Assembly: GCF_902459525.1 (NCBI RefSeq)
Contig: NZ_LR699166.1
Location: forward strand, 721,501-785,500
Source: Sideroxydans sp. CL21
GTDB taxonomy: Bacteria; Pseudomonadota; Gammaproteobacteria; Burkholderiales; Gallionellaceae
Length of the DNA stretch: 64,000 bases
Reading direction: 5' to 3'
Both the position numbers and the translations under genes were made by a program. Under the pieces are notes generated by a model, which saw only the letters and a list, made by a program, of their open reading frames with translations, made no database searches and had not been told where the DNA came from. How positions within the stretch are numbered: position 1 is the first letter of the stretch; each line of letters starts with the position of its first letter. Shown one piece after another: positions 18,710-26,079 of the stretch.

Positions 18710-19276
18710 TTAGTTGACGCAGTTCAGGCGCAGCTTGTCATTCTTGCCGCTGAGGCTGGACAGGGCTGCGGAATAGACCGCATTCCCATTGCTGCATTTC
18801 CATTCGGCAGTGAAATCCTTGCTGCAATTCGGGGCCGGATCTTCCAGCATGATGGTATCGATGATGAAATCACAAGTGCTGTGACCGTCGCATGCCCCGG
18901 ATAGAGGAGCAGTCGCATTGCCTGCCTTGGCATTGCAGTTACGGCCATAGGTGCCGGAAACGACCTTGATGGAGACTGCTTCAGTATTGGCTGGAGCGCT
19001 GGACTGAGAGGCGGCAACAACAGTTTGCGAAGGAAGTGCCGCGATCATGTTTGGCGGTAGCTTGGCGTACACATCATGCGTTTCGCCGTATTGCATCATG
19101 ATTCCGATAGCGATCAGGACAACGCCAAGGATCGCCGATCCGATGCGGCCGATGCTACCCGGTTCTATCTTTCCCTCGATCTTGCCCAGCACCGCGATCA
19201 TCAGGAAGATGATGCCGGCCAGAACAAACATGCGCACCATGGGTACGTCCACCAGCTTCAAGATGACATCCTGCAT
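18710..19276 (-). CDS. Membrane protein with Cys-rich C-terminal domain, unknown function
   Basis: A 188-residue protein with two membrane helices (about residues 14-31 and 44-62), a polar Ala/Ser linker, then a periplasmic or cytoplasmic domain with six cysteines (114, 129, 135, 151, 161, 186). The domain reads GTYGRNC, then a GN-T motif, CDGHSTCDFIID and DPAPNCSKDF. It resembles small disulfide-bonded, SUEL-lectin-like modules, which is a weak resemblance from memory. The even number of cysteines suggests disulfides and so an extracytoplasmic location. It lies 82 bp upstream of serB's end, in the same direction, and could be read as a separate unit. Confidence 0.65.
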   Translation of the reverse strand: MQDVILKLVDVPMVRMFVLAGIIFLMIAVLGKIEGKIEPGSIGRIGSAILGVVLIAIGIMMQYGETHDVYAKLPPNMIAALPSQTVVAASQSSAPANTEAVSIKVVSGTYGRNCNAKAGNATAPLSGACDGHSTCDFIIDTIMLEDPAPNCSKDFTAEWKCSNGNAVYSAALSSLSGKNDKLRLNCVN

Positions 19277-19358
19277 GACTATCCTTTCTGCCCAGTTTGG
19301 AAATCCGCTGGCACTTTAGCACACCGAAACCCGGTTGAAATCGCGCGACCCGGACGGT

Positions 19359-20195
19359 CTAGTGACCCAGCAGATTGACCAATCCGTCCAGCCCCACGAA
19401 ATTCAGCGAGTAGCTGGCCTGTTCGCGCACCACGGGCTTTGCGTGATAGGCAATGCTGACGCCAGCTTGCGCCATCATCTTCAAATCGTTCGCACCGTCG
19501 CCCATTGCGATGACTTGCTCCCGCTTCAATCCCAGTTCTTCGCGCACGCGGTTCAGCCAGTCCGCCTTGCCTTGTGCGTCCACGATCTTGCCGCACACCT
19601 TGCCGGTAAGCTTGCCGTTCACGATCTCAAGTTCGTTGGCTTGGGCGAAATCGAGGCCGAGACGCGCCTTCAGGCGCTCGGTGAAGAACACGAATCCGCC
19701 GGACACCAACAGCGTTCTGATGCCGTGTTTCTTCAATTCTGCCAGCATGATCTCCGCGCCGGGATTGAGCTGCAATCGCTCGTCATGCACGCGCAGCAAG
19801 GCGCCTTCGTCCAGCCCCTTCAGCAGGCCAACGCGGCGGCGCAGGCTCTCGGCGAAATCGATCTCGCCGCGCATCGCCGATTCCGTGATCGCCGCCACTT
19901 GCGGCTTCAGTCCCTGCATGTCTGCGATCTCGTCTATGCATTCGATGCTGATCAGCGTCGAATCCATATCCATCACCAACAGCCCGAAATCGGACAAATG
20001 CTTGTCCCGTGGCACGAATCCATAGTCGAGACGGTTTTCAAAACAATAGGCAGCAATCTCGGCATGCGGTTTTGCGTCGCGCAGGCAATACAGGTGCGGT
20101 GCGACCTGTTCGATGCGCGCGGCACTGGAAAGTTTGGCGAGATGCTCAACCTGAGCGGAAGGGATGTCGTGCAGAGCCTGGAGGATGAGATTCAT
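19359..20195 (-). CDS. serB: Phosphoserine phosphatase
   Basis: Last step of serine synthesis: hydrolyses phosphoserine. The protein is a 278-residue HAD-family enzyme with an N-terminal regulatory part and a phosphatase core starting with VMDMDSTLI (nucleophile D76, acid/base D78). The other HAD motifs follow: LLVSGGF (Ser of motif II), a conserved Lys in GKADW, and MGDGANDLKM (motif III/IV), ending with a YHAKP cap. All catalytic residues are present. It stands alone on the minus strand. Confidence 0.93.
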   Translation of the reverse strand: MNLILQALHDIPSAQVEHLAKLSSAARIEQVAPHLYCLRDAKPHAEIAAYCFENRLDYGFVPRDKHLSDFGLLVMDMDSTLISIECIDEIADMQGLKPQVAAITESAMRGEIDFAESLRRRVGLLKGLDEGALLRVHDERLQLNPGAEIMLAELKKHGIRTLLVSGGFVFFTERLKARLGLDFAQANELEIVNGKLTGKVCGKIVDAQGKADWLNRVREELGLKREQVIAMGDGANDLKMMAQAGVSIAYHAKPVVREQASYSLNFVGLDGLVNLLGH

Positions 20196-20342
20196 GTTCT
20201 AGTAATCATTGGTTATAGCCATTCGACTTGGGAGCGGAAATATCGAAAGCGCTGCATTTTAAATCAATCGGCGGCCGGATCTGTGGACGAAATGCCGAAA
20301 CCGGCCGATCGAACTGAAAGCGGGATTGTCGCGGGGCGCAAC

Positions 20343-20348
20343 TATAAT
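20343..20348 (+). promoter_or_regulatory. Possible -10 element upstream of the diheme cytochrome gene
   Basis: A perfect TATAAT lies 118 bp upstream of the cytochrome start, in the divergent region shared with serB. No -35 at the right spacing is evident (TTGTCG is too close), so this is only a candidate. Confidence 0.3.
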
Positions 20349-20460
20349 AGGTATGTCAATGCCATGGGCACCCTTGCCAAGCGCGTTTTCATAAGGGATT
20401 AAGGCAGGTTTAAGGTTTCAATAATAACGTGAGGACGGTTTTGCACCTGGTAGGAGATAT

Positions 20461-20916
20461 ATGTACGGATTGATACCTGCGGTAAAAACATCGCTGAAAC
20501 GTGCGGGCTTGCTCGCCTTGTTGATTGCAAGTCAGGGGGCGTTCGCTGCCGAGGATGTGTGGCAGCCGCGCGAGGCCAGCCCCCTGTGGCAGAGCGAGTG
20601 CGGAAGTTGCCACATGGCTTTCCCGCCCGCCATGCTTTCCAAAGCCGACTGGCATCTTTTGATGGAAGATCTCGATAAGCATTTTGGCGTAGATGCCAGC
20701 CTGGATACAAAGTCGCGAGATGAAATCACCGCGTTCCTTGAGCGAAATTGCGGAACAGGCTGGAATCGTTCGTCGGATTCGCACCGTATTACCGAAACCA
20801 GCGGGTTCGTGCGCAAACACAAAGCGGCTATCAGCATGGTGGTAAAGGGGCGCGTTAAAAGCCTGGTGGACTGCGTTGCTTGCCACAAGGGACATGGATC
20901 AGAAAGCACGAACTAA
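20461..20916 (+). CDS. Periplasmic diheme cytochrome c (DHC family)
   Basis: A 151-residue exported protein with a signal peptide ending QGAFAAED and two heme-binding motifs, CGSCH (47-51, followed by MAFPPAML) and CVACH (138-142) at the C terminus. The first motif with its MAFPP continuation is the hallmark of the DHC diheme cytochrome family, which passes electrons in the periplasm and is often near cytochrome b561 or SHP genes. No such partner is next to it here. AGGAG five bases before the ATG fixes the start. A PatB/MalY-type gene follows 68 bp downstream. Confidence 0.88.
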   Translation: MYGLIPAVKTSLKRAGLLALLIASQGAFAAEDVWQPREASPLWQSECGSCHMAFPPAMLSKADWHLLMEDLDKHFGVDASLDTKSRDEITAFLERNCGTGWNRSSDSHRITETSGFVRKHKAAISMVVKGRVKSLVDCVACHKGHGSESTN

Positions 20917-20984
20917 GCTGACAGAAACATAACGGGCAATAACTGCTTGCCCCCACGGAAAAACATCGGGAGCATCTTTTGACC

Positions 20985-22142
20985 ATGGATTTCGACCAGT
21001 CAGTACCGCGCAACGGAACGAACTCCGTCAAGCATGACGGATGCGCTGCCTATTTTGGCACCGCCGATGTATTGCCGTTGTGGGTGGCGGATATGGACTT
21101 TGCCTCGCCCGAGGCGGTGACGCGCGCCCTGCAGGAACGCGCAGCACATCCGGTCTATGGCTACACCCTGTACCCGGAAAGCGCCTATGAAGCACTCATT
21201 GTCTGGCTGAAGAAGCGCCACGACTGGGAAGTACAGCGCGAATGGATAGTCATGGCGCCCGGAGTCGTGCCTTCGCTGTTCGCCAGTGTCTTGGCATTTG
21301 CAAAGGAAGGCGAGGGAGTCATCGTCCAGCCGCCGGTCTATTTTCCGTTCTTCTCGGCAGTGACCACCAATCATCGGCGTGTTATTGAAAATCCGCTGCG
21401 CCTTGCGGGGGACCGTTACGAGATCGACTTCAAGCATTTCGAACAATGCGCCGCGGACGGCGCGAGGCTCATGCTGTTCTGCTCGCCGCACAATCCGGTG
21501 GGGCGGGTCTGGAGCAAGGAAGAACTCACCGAACTGTTGCGCATCGCACGTCGTTACGACGTCACCATCCTTGCGGACGAGATACACGCCGACCTAGTCT
21601 ATCCCGGCGAATGCCACATAGCACTCGCCACGCTGGCAGAAGAAAACGACAAGGTCATCACCACCGTCGCCCCAAGCAAGACCTTCAACATCCCCGGTCT
21701 CGGCCTGTCCTGCGTCATCGCGCCGAATGCCGCTCATCGTCTTGCCATCCAGCAAGCTTTCGACATCCTGCACGTAGGCAACACGAACCCGTTCAGCATT
21801 GCGGCCTTCGAAGCGGCCTATCGTGGCGGTGAAGCATGGCTGGATAGCCTGCTGGTCTACCTGCAAGGCAACCGCGATTTTGTCTACGACTACGTGGCGC
21901 AGCACCTGCCCGTCATCAAAGTCATCCAGGCGCAGGGCACCTACCTGCTCTGGCTGGATTGTCGCGGTCTGGGTTTGAATGATGTGAAGCTGCGCGACTT
22001 CTTTGTGCGGGAGGCCAAGGTGGGCATGAACCCAGGCATCGGGTTCGGCAAGAACGGAAGCGGTTTCATGCGGCTGAACATCGCGTCGCCAAGGCACATA
22101 CTTGCGGAGGCGCTCGGAAGGATCAGGAAAGCGTCAGGTTGA
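20985..22142 (+). CDS. PatB/MalY-type PLP enzyme (cystathionine beta-lyase-like aminotransferase)
   Basis: Fold-type I PLP enzyme of the MalY/PatB group. Members cleave cystathionine or cysteine C-S bonds, and some also act as aminotransferases or regulators. Key blocks are LPLWVADMDFASP near the N terminus, the YGYTLYPESAYEAL substrate loop, CSPHNPVGRVWS, the DEIHADLVY aspartate motif, and the PLP lysine in APSKTFNIPGL. An Arg near the C terminus (FMRLNIASPR) should hold the carboxylate. The ATG at 20985 is given. A TTG at 20979 is better spaced from the GGGAG at 20968-20972 and would add two residues. Confidence 0.87.
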   Translation: MDFDQSVPRNGTNSVKHDGCAAYFGTADVLPLWVADMDFASPEAVTRALQERAAHPVYGYTLYPESAYEALIVWLKKRHDWEVQREWIVMAPGVVPSLFASVLAFAKEGEGVIVQPPVYFPFFSAVTTNHRRVIENPLRLAGDRYEIDFKHFEQCAADGARLMLFCSPHNPVGRVWSKEELTELLRIARRYDVTILADEIHADLVYPGECHIALATLAEENDKVITTVAPSKTFNIPGLGLSCVIAPNAAHRLAIQQAFDILHVGNTNPFSIAAFEAAYRGGEAWLDSLLVYLQGNRDFVYDYVAQHLPVIKVIQAQGTYLLWLDCRGLGLNDVKLRDFFVREAKVGMNPGIGFGKNGSGFMRLNIASPRHILAEALGRIRKASG

Positions 22143-22316
22143 GCGTTATAGATGGTTTGAAATGAACTGTCGTACATCGCACAGAATCAGATGAGTGTTG
22201 AAAGATGATCCCGGCGTCTGCACGTTGACGAAGATGATGCCATGCATCGCACTTATGCCTGCGTGCTGGGATGTCGAGCGCTAACGTCAGGTGAGAAAGA
22301 AGATGATCGTCCAGGT

Positions 22317-22706
22317 TCACGCCGCACGTTTTTGTTGCGCAGTCGCGATCTTCGGCAGATTGATCTCGATCCAGTCGGTCAGCGCCTCCACCTGCTTGCC
22401 GATCCCTTCGCCCAGCGGGGTAAGCGTGTACTCCACATGCGGCGGCACCACCGGATGCGGGACGCGGTTGATGAAGCCATCCTGCTCCAGTTGTTGCAGC
22501 GTCTGCGCCAGCATCTTTTCACTCACGCCACCCACCTTGCGCCGGAGGTCGCTGAAGCGGTGCGTGCCTTCCATTAATGCGACCAGCACCAGTACGCCCC
22601 AGCGGCTGGTCACATGCTTGAGTATGTCGCGCGAAGGGCATTCCACTGCGAAGATCTCGCCGCGCCGCATCTTGGCGCCCAGTCTTCCATTATCCATTCT
22701 GGTCAT
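22317..22706 (-). CDS. HxlR-family transcriptional regulator
   Basis: A 129-residue winged-helix regulator. The N terminus carries a Cys in the position typical of redox- or electrophile-sensing HxlR proteins (AVECPSRDILKHVTSRWG), followed by DLRRKVGGVSEKMLAQTLQQ and the wing PHVEYTLTPLG. Start ATG at 22706 is chosen for alignment to the family and an AAGG upstream. An open frame continues 24 codons farther. It is divergent from qorB, and a TACT-N7-AGTA palindrome lies between, so it probably represses qorB and itself and responds to quinone or aldehyde stress through the Cys. Confidence 0.88.
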   Translation of the reverse strand: MTRMDNGRLGAKMRRGEIFAVECPSRDILKHVTSRWGVLVLVALMEGTHRFSDLRRKVGGVSEKMLAQTLQQLEQDGFINRVPHPVVPPHVEYTLTPLGEGIGKQVEALTDWIEINLPKIATAQQKRAA

Positions 22707-22726
22707 TACACTTACCTTTTTGTGCG

Positions 22727-22741
22727 TACTTACTAAAAGTA
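22727..22741. promoter_or_regulatory. HxlR-type operator in the hxlR/qorB intergenic region
   Basis: TACTTACTAAAAGTA is a perfect TACT-N7-AGTA palindrome, the form bound by Bacillus YodB/HxlR-type repressors. It lies 21 bp from the regulator start and 59 bp from the qorB start, well placed to control both. Confidence 0.7.
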
Positions 22742-22799
22742 ATTGTAACGGATATTCTTCGCTTCCCCAAATTAACAATCGTCAAAGAAAGGAAGCATC

Positions 22800-23648
22800 A
22801 TGATCGTCGTTACCGGAGCTACCGGCCAACTGGGCCAACTGGTCATCAAGGCATTGCTGAAGAAAGTCCCTGCTTCGAGCATCGTTGCCGCAGTGCGTAA
22901 TGTGGAAAAAGCCAAGGACCTGGCGGCATTGGGCGTGCAAGTGCGCCACGCGGATTACAGCCAGCCAGCAAACTGGGATGTCGCGCTGAAAGGTGCGGAC
23001 AAGGTGTTGCTGATCTCGTCCAGCGAGATCGGACAACGCGCGAAACAGCATCGCGCCGTCATCGATGCCGCAAAAAAGGCAGGCGTGAAGCTGCTGGCCT
23101 ACACCAGCGTGCTGCGTGCCGACACATCGCCGTTAGGGCTGGCCGCGGAACACAAAGAGACCGAGGACTATATCCGTGCATCCGGCGTCCCCTTCGTATT
23201 GCTGCGCCACGGTTGGTACACCGAGAACTACACGGCTGGCATTCCCGGCGCGCTGGCGCACGGCGCCGTCTATGGCTGTGCGGGCAATGGCCGCATTGCC
23301 TCGACCACACGCGCCGACTATGCCGAAGCCGATACGGCCGTGCTGATTGCAGACAACCAGGCAGGAAAGGTTTATGAACTGGCGGGCGATACTGCTTATA
23401 CGCTGGCCGAACTGGCGGCAGAAATCTCTCGTCAATCCGGCAAGAACATCGGCTACGTGAACCTGCCGGAAGCAGAATACAGGAACGTCCTGATTAAAGT
23501 GGGATTGCCGAAAGCGGTAGCAGACTTGCTCTCCGATTCCGACACGGGTGTTTCCAAGGGCGGGCTGTTCGACGATAGTCACCAACTGAGCAAGCTCATC
23601 GGCAGGCCGACGACGCCGTTGGCGACGGTGGTTAAGGCGGCAATCTAG
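22800..23648 (+). CDS. qorB: NAD(P)H:quinone oxidoreductase, QorB (YtfG) type
   Basis: An NmrA-like atypical short-chain dehydrogenase (282 residues) that reduces quinones with NAD(P)H. Blocks match E. coli QorB closely: VTGATGQLG (cofactor loop), LLISSSEIGQR, AYTSVLRADTSPLGLA, LLRHGWYTENY, ASTTRADYAEAD, KVYELAGD and the closing SKGGLFDDSHQLSKLIGRP. AAGGAA lies before the start. It is divergent from the HxlR regulator, which matches the usual control of this gene by electrophile-sensing regulators. Confidence 0.93.
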   Translation: MIVVTGATGQLGQLVIKALLKKVPASSIVAAVRNVEKAKDLAALGVQVRHADYSQPANWDVALKGADKVLLISSSEIGQRAKQHRAVIDAAKKAGVKLLAYTSVLRADTSPLGLAAEHKETEDYIRASGVPFVLLRHGWYTENYTAGIPGALAHGAVYGCAGNGRIASTTRADYAEADTAVLIADNQAGKVYELAGDTAYTLAELAAEISRQSGKNIGYVNLPEAEYRNVLIKVGLPKAVADLLSDSDTGVSKGGLFDDSHQLSKLIGRPTTPLATVVKAAI

Positions 23649-23669
23649 TATCTGGGGGGCCAGGCTGCG

Positions 23670-23695
23670 ACCAGCCCGCACTGTTGCGGGCTGGT
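23670..23695 (+). terminator. Hairpin after qorB, probable terminator
   Basis: ACCAGCCCGCA and TGCGGGCTGGT form a perfect 11-bp stem with a CTGT loop 21 bp after the qorB stop. There is no T run, so termination would be weak or factor-aided. Confidence 0.5.
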
Positions 23696-23763
23696 GTAAG
23701 ATACTGTTGCTGACCATGATTGAGGCCACGTAAATGTTTCTCAGGAAAGCAGGAGACCTAAAA

Positions 23764-23988
23764 ATGACGGACCGAATTACAGTTGACCCATTGGTATGCC
23801 ACGGCAAGCCCTGCATTCGCGGCTTGCGTTATCCGGTGGAAAATGTGCTGGAGTGGCTGGCGAGCGGCATGACCATCGAAGAGATACTGGCCGATTACGA
23901 AGACCTTGAACGCGAAGACATTCTGGCGGCGCTGTCTTATGCCGCACGTCTGACGCACGTCAAACGACTGGATCGTCTGGCTGCATGA
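23764..23988 (+). CDS. DUF433 antitoxin
   Basis: A 74-residue protein of the DUF433 family: RITVDPLVCHGKPCIRGLR, then a winged/helical part with a GMTIEEILADYEDLEREDI phrase. DUF433 proteins are the antitoxins of DUF5615 PIN-like toxins and bind DNA through a helix-turn-helix-like fold. The start is fixed by AGGAG eight bases upstream. Its stop overlaps the toxin start by four bases (ATGA), so the two are translated together. Confidence 0.88.
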   Translation: MTDRITVDPLVCHGKPCIRGLRYPVENVLEWLASGMTIEEILADYEDLEREDILAALSYAARLTHVKRLDRLAA

Positions 23989-24335
23989 AATTCCTGGTCG
24001 ATGCGCAACTCCCCAAGCGCTTCGCCAACTGGCTGAACGAAGCGGGACACGACGCATTGCACACCCTCGAACTTCCCCGCAAGAACCGCACAACAGACCA
24101 AGAAGTCATTGCCCGTGCCAAACGGGATGGCCGCATCGTGGTCAGCAAAGATGCAGACTTTGTGCAGACCTTCCTGGTTACCGGCGATCCATCGCTGTTG
24201 TTGATCTCCACTGGCAACATCAGCAACGCAGAACTAGAGAAGGTGCTGCGTGCGAATCTGGCTGGCATTGAAGCTGCATTTGTATCCAGCCGGTTTGTCG
24301 AGATTACTGGCAATGCGCTGGTGGTGCATGAATGA
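23985..24335 (+). CDS. DUF5615 PIN-like toxin
   Basis: A 116-residue PIN-like protein, the expected RNase toxin partner of DUF433. It begins MKFLVDAQLPKRFANWLNEAGH, with the first acidic residue of the PIN site (D6), and continues with ELPRKNRTTDQEV and RIVVSKDADF, which supplies further acidic residues. The C terminus is the usual EI(T)G. With the antitoxin it makes a complete type II pair. The pair precedes another antitoxin-like gene and a Macro-SEFIR gene. Confidence 0.87.
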   Translation: MKFLVDAQLPKRFANWLNEAGHDALHTLELPRKNRTTDQEVIARAKRDGRIVVSKDADFVQTFLVTGDPSLLLISTGNISNAELEKVLRANLAGIEAAFVSSRFVEITGNALVVHE

Positions 24336-24391
24336 AAGCAATTGCGATGCTGGCCCGTTTCGTTAACAGCGACTAAAGCAAGGAATTGAAC

Positions 24392-24601
24392 ATGAGCAAG
24401 AAAAACATCGGCAGCAACTTTGATGAATTCCTGTCCGAGAACTCGATGCTGGACGAAGCGACCGCAGTCGCCGTCAAGTACGTCAGCGCTTGGAAACTTG
24501 AGCAAGAAATGAAATCACGCTGGGCGGAGATCGAACGAGGCGATGTTGAGTTGATTCCTGCCACTGAGGTATTTACCGACATCCGGCGCAAGCTTCGATG
24601 A
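24392..24601 (+). CDS. Orphan antitoxin-like small protein
   Basis: A 69-residue protein. The first half (KKNIGSNFDEFLSENSML, then an AVAVKYVSAWKLEQEM helix) resembles the N-terminal part of HigA/XRE-type antitoxins. The second half (RWAEIERGDVELIPATEVF, then DIRRKLR) resembles the tail of addiction-module antidotes that pair with RelE/ParE toxins. No HTH is complete and no RelE or HigB toxin is adjacent. AAGGA seven bases before the ATG supports the start. It starts 57 bp after the PIN-like toxin and ends 67 bp before the Macro-SEFIR gene. Confidence 0.65.
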   Translation: MSKKNIGSNFDEFLSENSMLDEATAVAVKYVSAWKLEQEMKSRWAEIERGDVELIPATEVFTDIRRKLR

Positions 24602-24668
24602 ATCCCGTTGGGATGGTTGATGGCTTGAAAAAATACTGTGATACGTCCCTGATTATTCTTAGGCAATC

Positions 24669-25664
24669 ATGATCAAAATCACTCAAGGTAGTATTTTTGA
24701 AAACAAGTGCGACCTGCTCGTTATTCCCTGTAGCAGTGGCGGGAGCGTTACCAGTTCGGTGTTTAGTGAACTACAAAGTCGACGTTTACCAACTGAACTT
24801 GGCACTATTCCTTATGGCTCTGTTCACTTTCGCAATGTGCAATATGAGAATGCAAGTGTGCTAGCGTATGCTGCATCAGTGTATGGTGGTGGGCGCGGAT
24901 CGGATTCCAATACCCTGAGCAATATCGCGAAAGAGATTGTTACTTACTGCCAGAGTAATCAGATAAGCCGCGTGAACATTCCATTACTTGGGACTGGCGC
25001 GGGAGGCATGACCCCGGGTGAATCATTTGAGGTCATGAGAGGCCATTTTGAGAAAGATCAATCTACCACTTACGTCTTTTATTGCTTTACATCGGATGCC
25101 TTCAGAAATCTAGCCGTAAAAAGAGAAGAAATAGATGAAGTAGAAGAGGATGAACACCCTCGCGTATTTATTAGCTACGCCGGCAACGACAAGGAAAACG
25201 CATTGTGGGTAAAGAAACTCGCTATGACGCTAAGAGAATGCGGAGTGGATGCGCGTCTAGACCAGTATCACCTCAAGCCAGGCTACGATCTTCCGCAGTG
25301 GATGACCAACGAAGTCATCATGGCGGACAAGATTCTCTTGGTCTGCGATAGCTTCTATATGGAGAAAGCCGATTTTAGAAAAGGTGGGGTTGGTTGGGAG
25401 ACAATGATCATTCAAGGAGACATGCTAGCCCAAGGCGATACCAAAACCAAATACATCGCGCTTGTCCGGGAAGAGCAGATAGAGAAAGCTTTGCCGATCT
25501 ATATGCGTTCAAAATATGCATTGAACTGGGGAAAGAAAGAGCAAATTGATGAACAAGCCCTCAAAGACCTTGTCCTACTCCTTTACGATCGAGACAATGA
25601 ACCCCCACTTGGGAATGCCCCAACTTATGTCAAAAGTTCAAAAAAGATACTTTCAAAACAATAA
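24669..25664 (+). CDS. Macro domain-SEFIR (TIR-like) fusion protein, candidate antiphage defence effector
   Basis: A 331-residue two-domain protein. Residues 1 to about 148 form a macro domain (CDLLVIPCSSGGSVTSS, then IPLLGTGAGGMTPGESF), the fold that binds ADP-ribose and its derivatives. After an acidic linker (EEIDEVEEDE), residues 164 to about 305 form a SEFIR/TIR-like domain: PRVFISYAGNDKENALWV, DARLDQYHLKPGYDLPQWM, LLVCDSFYMEKAD, and GVGWE with the probable catalytic Glu at 244. Bacterial SEFIR proteins are reported to consume NAD during phage defence. No signal peptide or TM segment is seen. Base composition is visibly more AT-rich than the flanking genes, suggesting transfer. Domain calls are by motif recognition, and the function is inferred. 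Confidence 0.75.
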   Translation: MIKITQGSIFENKCDLLVIPCSSGGSVTSSVFSELQSRRLPTELGTIPYGSVHFRNVQYENASVLAYAASVYGGGRGSDSNTLSNIAKEIVTYCQSNQISRVNIPLLGTGAGGMTPGESFEVMRGHFEKDQSTTYVFYCFTSDAFRNLAVKREEIDEVEEDEHPRVFISYAGNDKENALWVKKLAMTLRECGVDARLDQYHLKPGYDLPQWMTNEVIMADKILLVCDSFYMEKADFRKGGVGWETMIIQGDMLAQGDTKTKYIALVREEQIEKALPIYMRSKYALNWGKKEQIDEQALKDLVLLLYDRDNEPPLGNAPTYVKSSKKILSKQ

Positions 25665-25700
25665 ATATCAGAAGTCTATAGCTGTAGATTAGCTAAGTAC

Positions 25701-25721
25701 GGTGGGCACGAAGTGCCCACC
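25701..25721. repeat. Perfect 9-bp hairpin downstream of the Macro-SEFIR gene
   Basis: GGTGGGCAC and GTGCCCACC flank a GAA loop, 36 bp after the stop of the Macro-SEFIR gene. It may act as a terminator, although no T run follows. The sequence type is also common as a dispersed repeat. Confidence 0.55.
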
Positions 25722-25918
25722 CCCCAGTGGTTTTAGATTTTGGGTTTTCTTTCCCCTGTGCGCCGCCGAGTAGCGGAGGCTGGTCAGGGAAATCTGACGA
25801 ATATGTTTGAGCACGTGGCCGCGCAGCGGATCGTGCGAGTTTATGAGGAGGCCTGACCAGTCGAGCAACGCAGGGAACCCCGAAAGGGCGGTGCGCTGGG
25901 GTCGCCTTCTTTTTGGTT

Positions 25919-25947
25919 ACTTTTTCTTTGGCGAAGCAAGAAAAAGT
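25919..25947. repeat. Inverted repeat within dispersed-repeat block
   Basis: ACTTTTTCTT (25919-25928) and AAGAAAAAGT (25938-25947) are perfect inverted copies nine bases apart. They belong to a longer block that I recognise from memory as a common intergenic sequence in proteobacteria. Confidence 0.5.
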
Positions 25948-25996
25948 GACTAGCTGTCGGGCTACCCCCGACGATGTTGGTTTTGCGGAATATTAT

Positions 25997-26021
25997 GCTT
26001 CGACAGGCTCAGCACGAACGG
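25997..26021 (+). repeat. Dispersed 25-bp repeat, copy 1
   Basis: Contains TTCGACAGGCTCAGCACGAA, with TTCG and CGAA ends that can pair. It is 23 of 25 identical to the copy at 26046-26070. Confidence 0.75.
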
Positions 26022-26045
26022 CCATAATTAGCGGGGTTCGCCCAT

Positions 26046-26070
26046 CCTTCGACAGGCTCAGGACGAACGG
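26046..26070 (+). repeat. Dispersed 25-bp repeat, copy 2
   Basis: Contains TTCGACAGGCTCAGGACGAA, second copy 49 bp after the first in the same direction, ending 10 bp before the mfd stop. This motif is widespread between genes in proteobacteria. Confidence 0.75.
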
Positions 26071-26079
26071 TCCGAGAGA

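Larger units (their letters stand above)
25665..26079. other. Repeat-filled gap between Macro-SEFIR gene and mfd
   Basis: A 415-bp stretch with no gene. It holds a hairpin (25701-25721), a block at about 25740-25960 resembling dispersed beta/gammaproteobacterial sequence (it could be read as a peptide containing GVAFFLVTFSLAKQEK), an inverted repeat at 25919-25947, and two copies of a 25-bp CGACAGGCTCAG repeat. Confidence 0.6.

Noticed and set aside
24332-24376. 14-codon frame overlapping the PIN-like toxin stop
   Set aside because: It is too short and featureless to support as a gene, despite the ATGA overlap.
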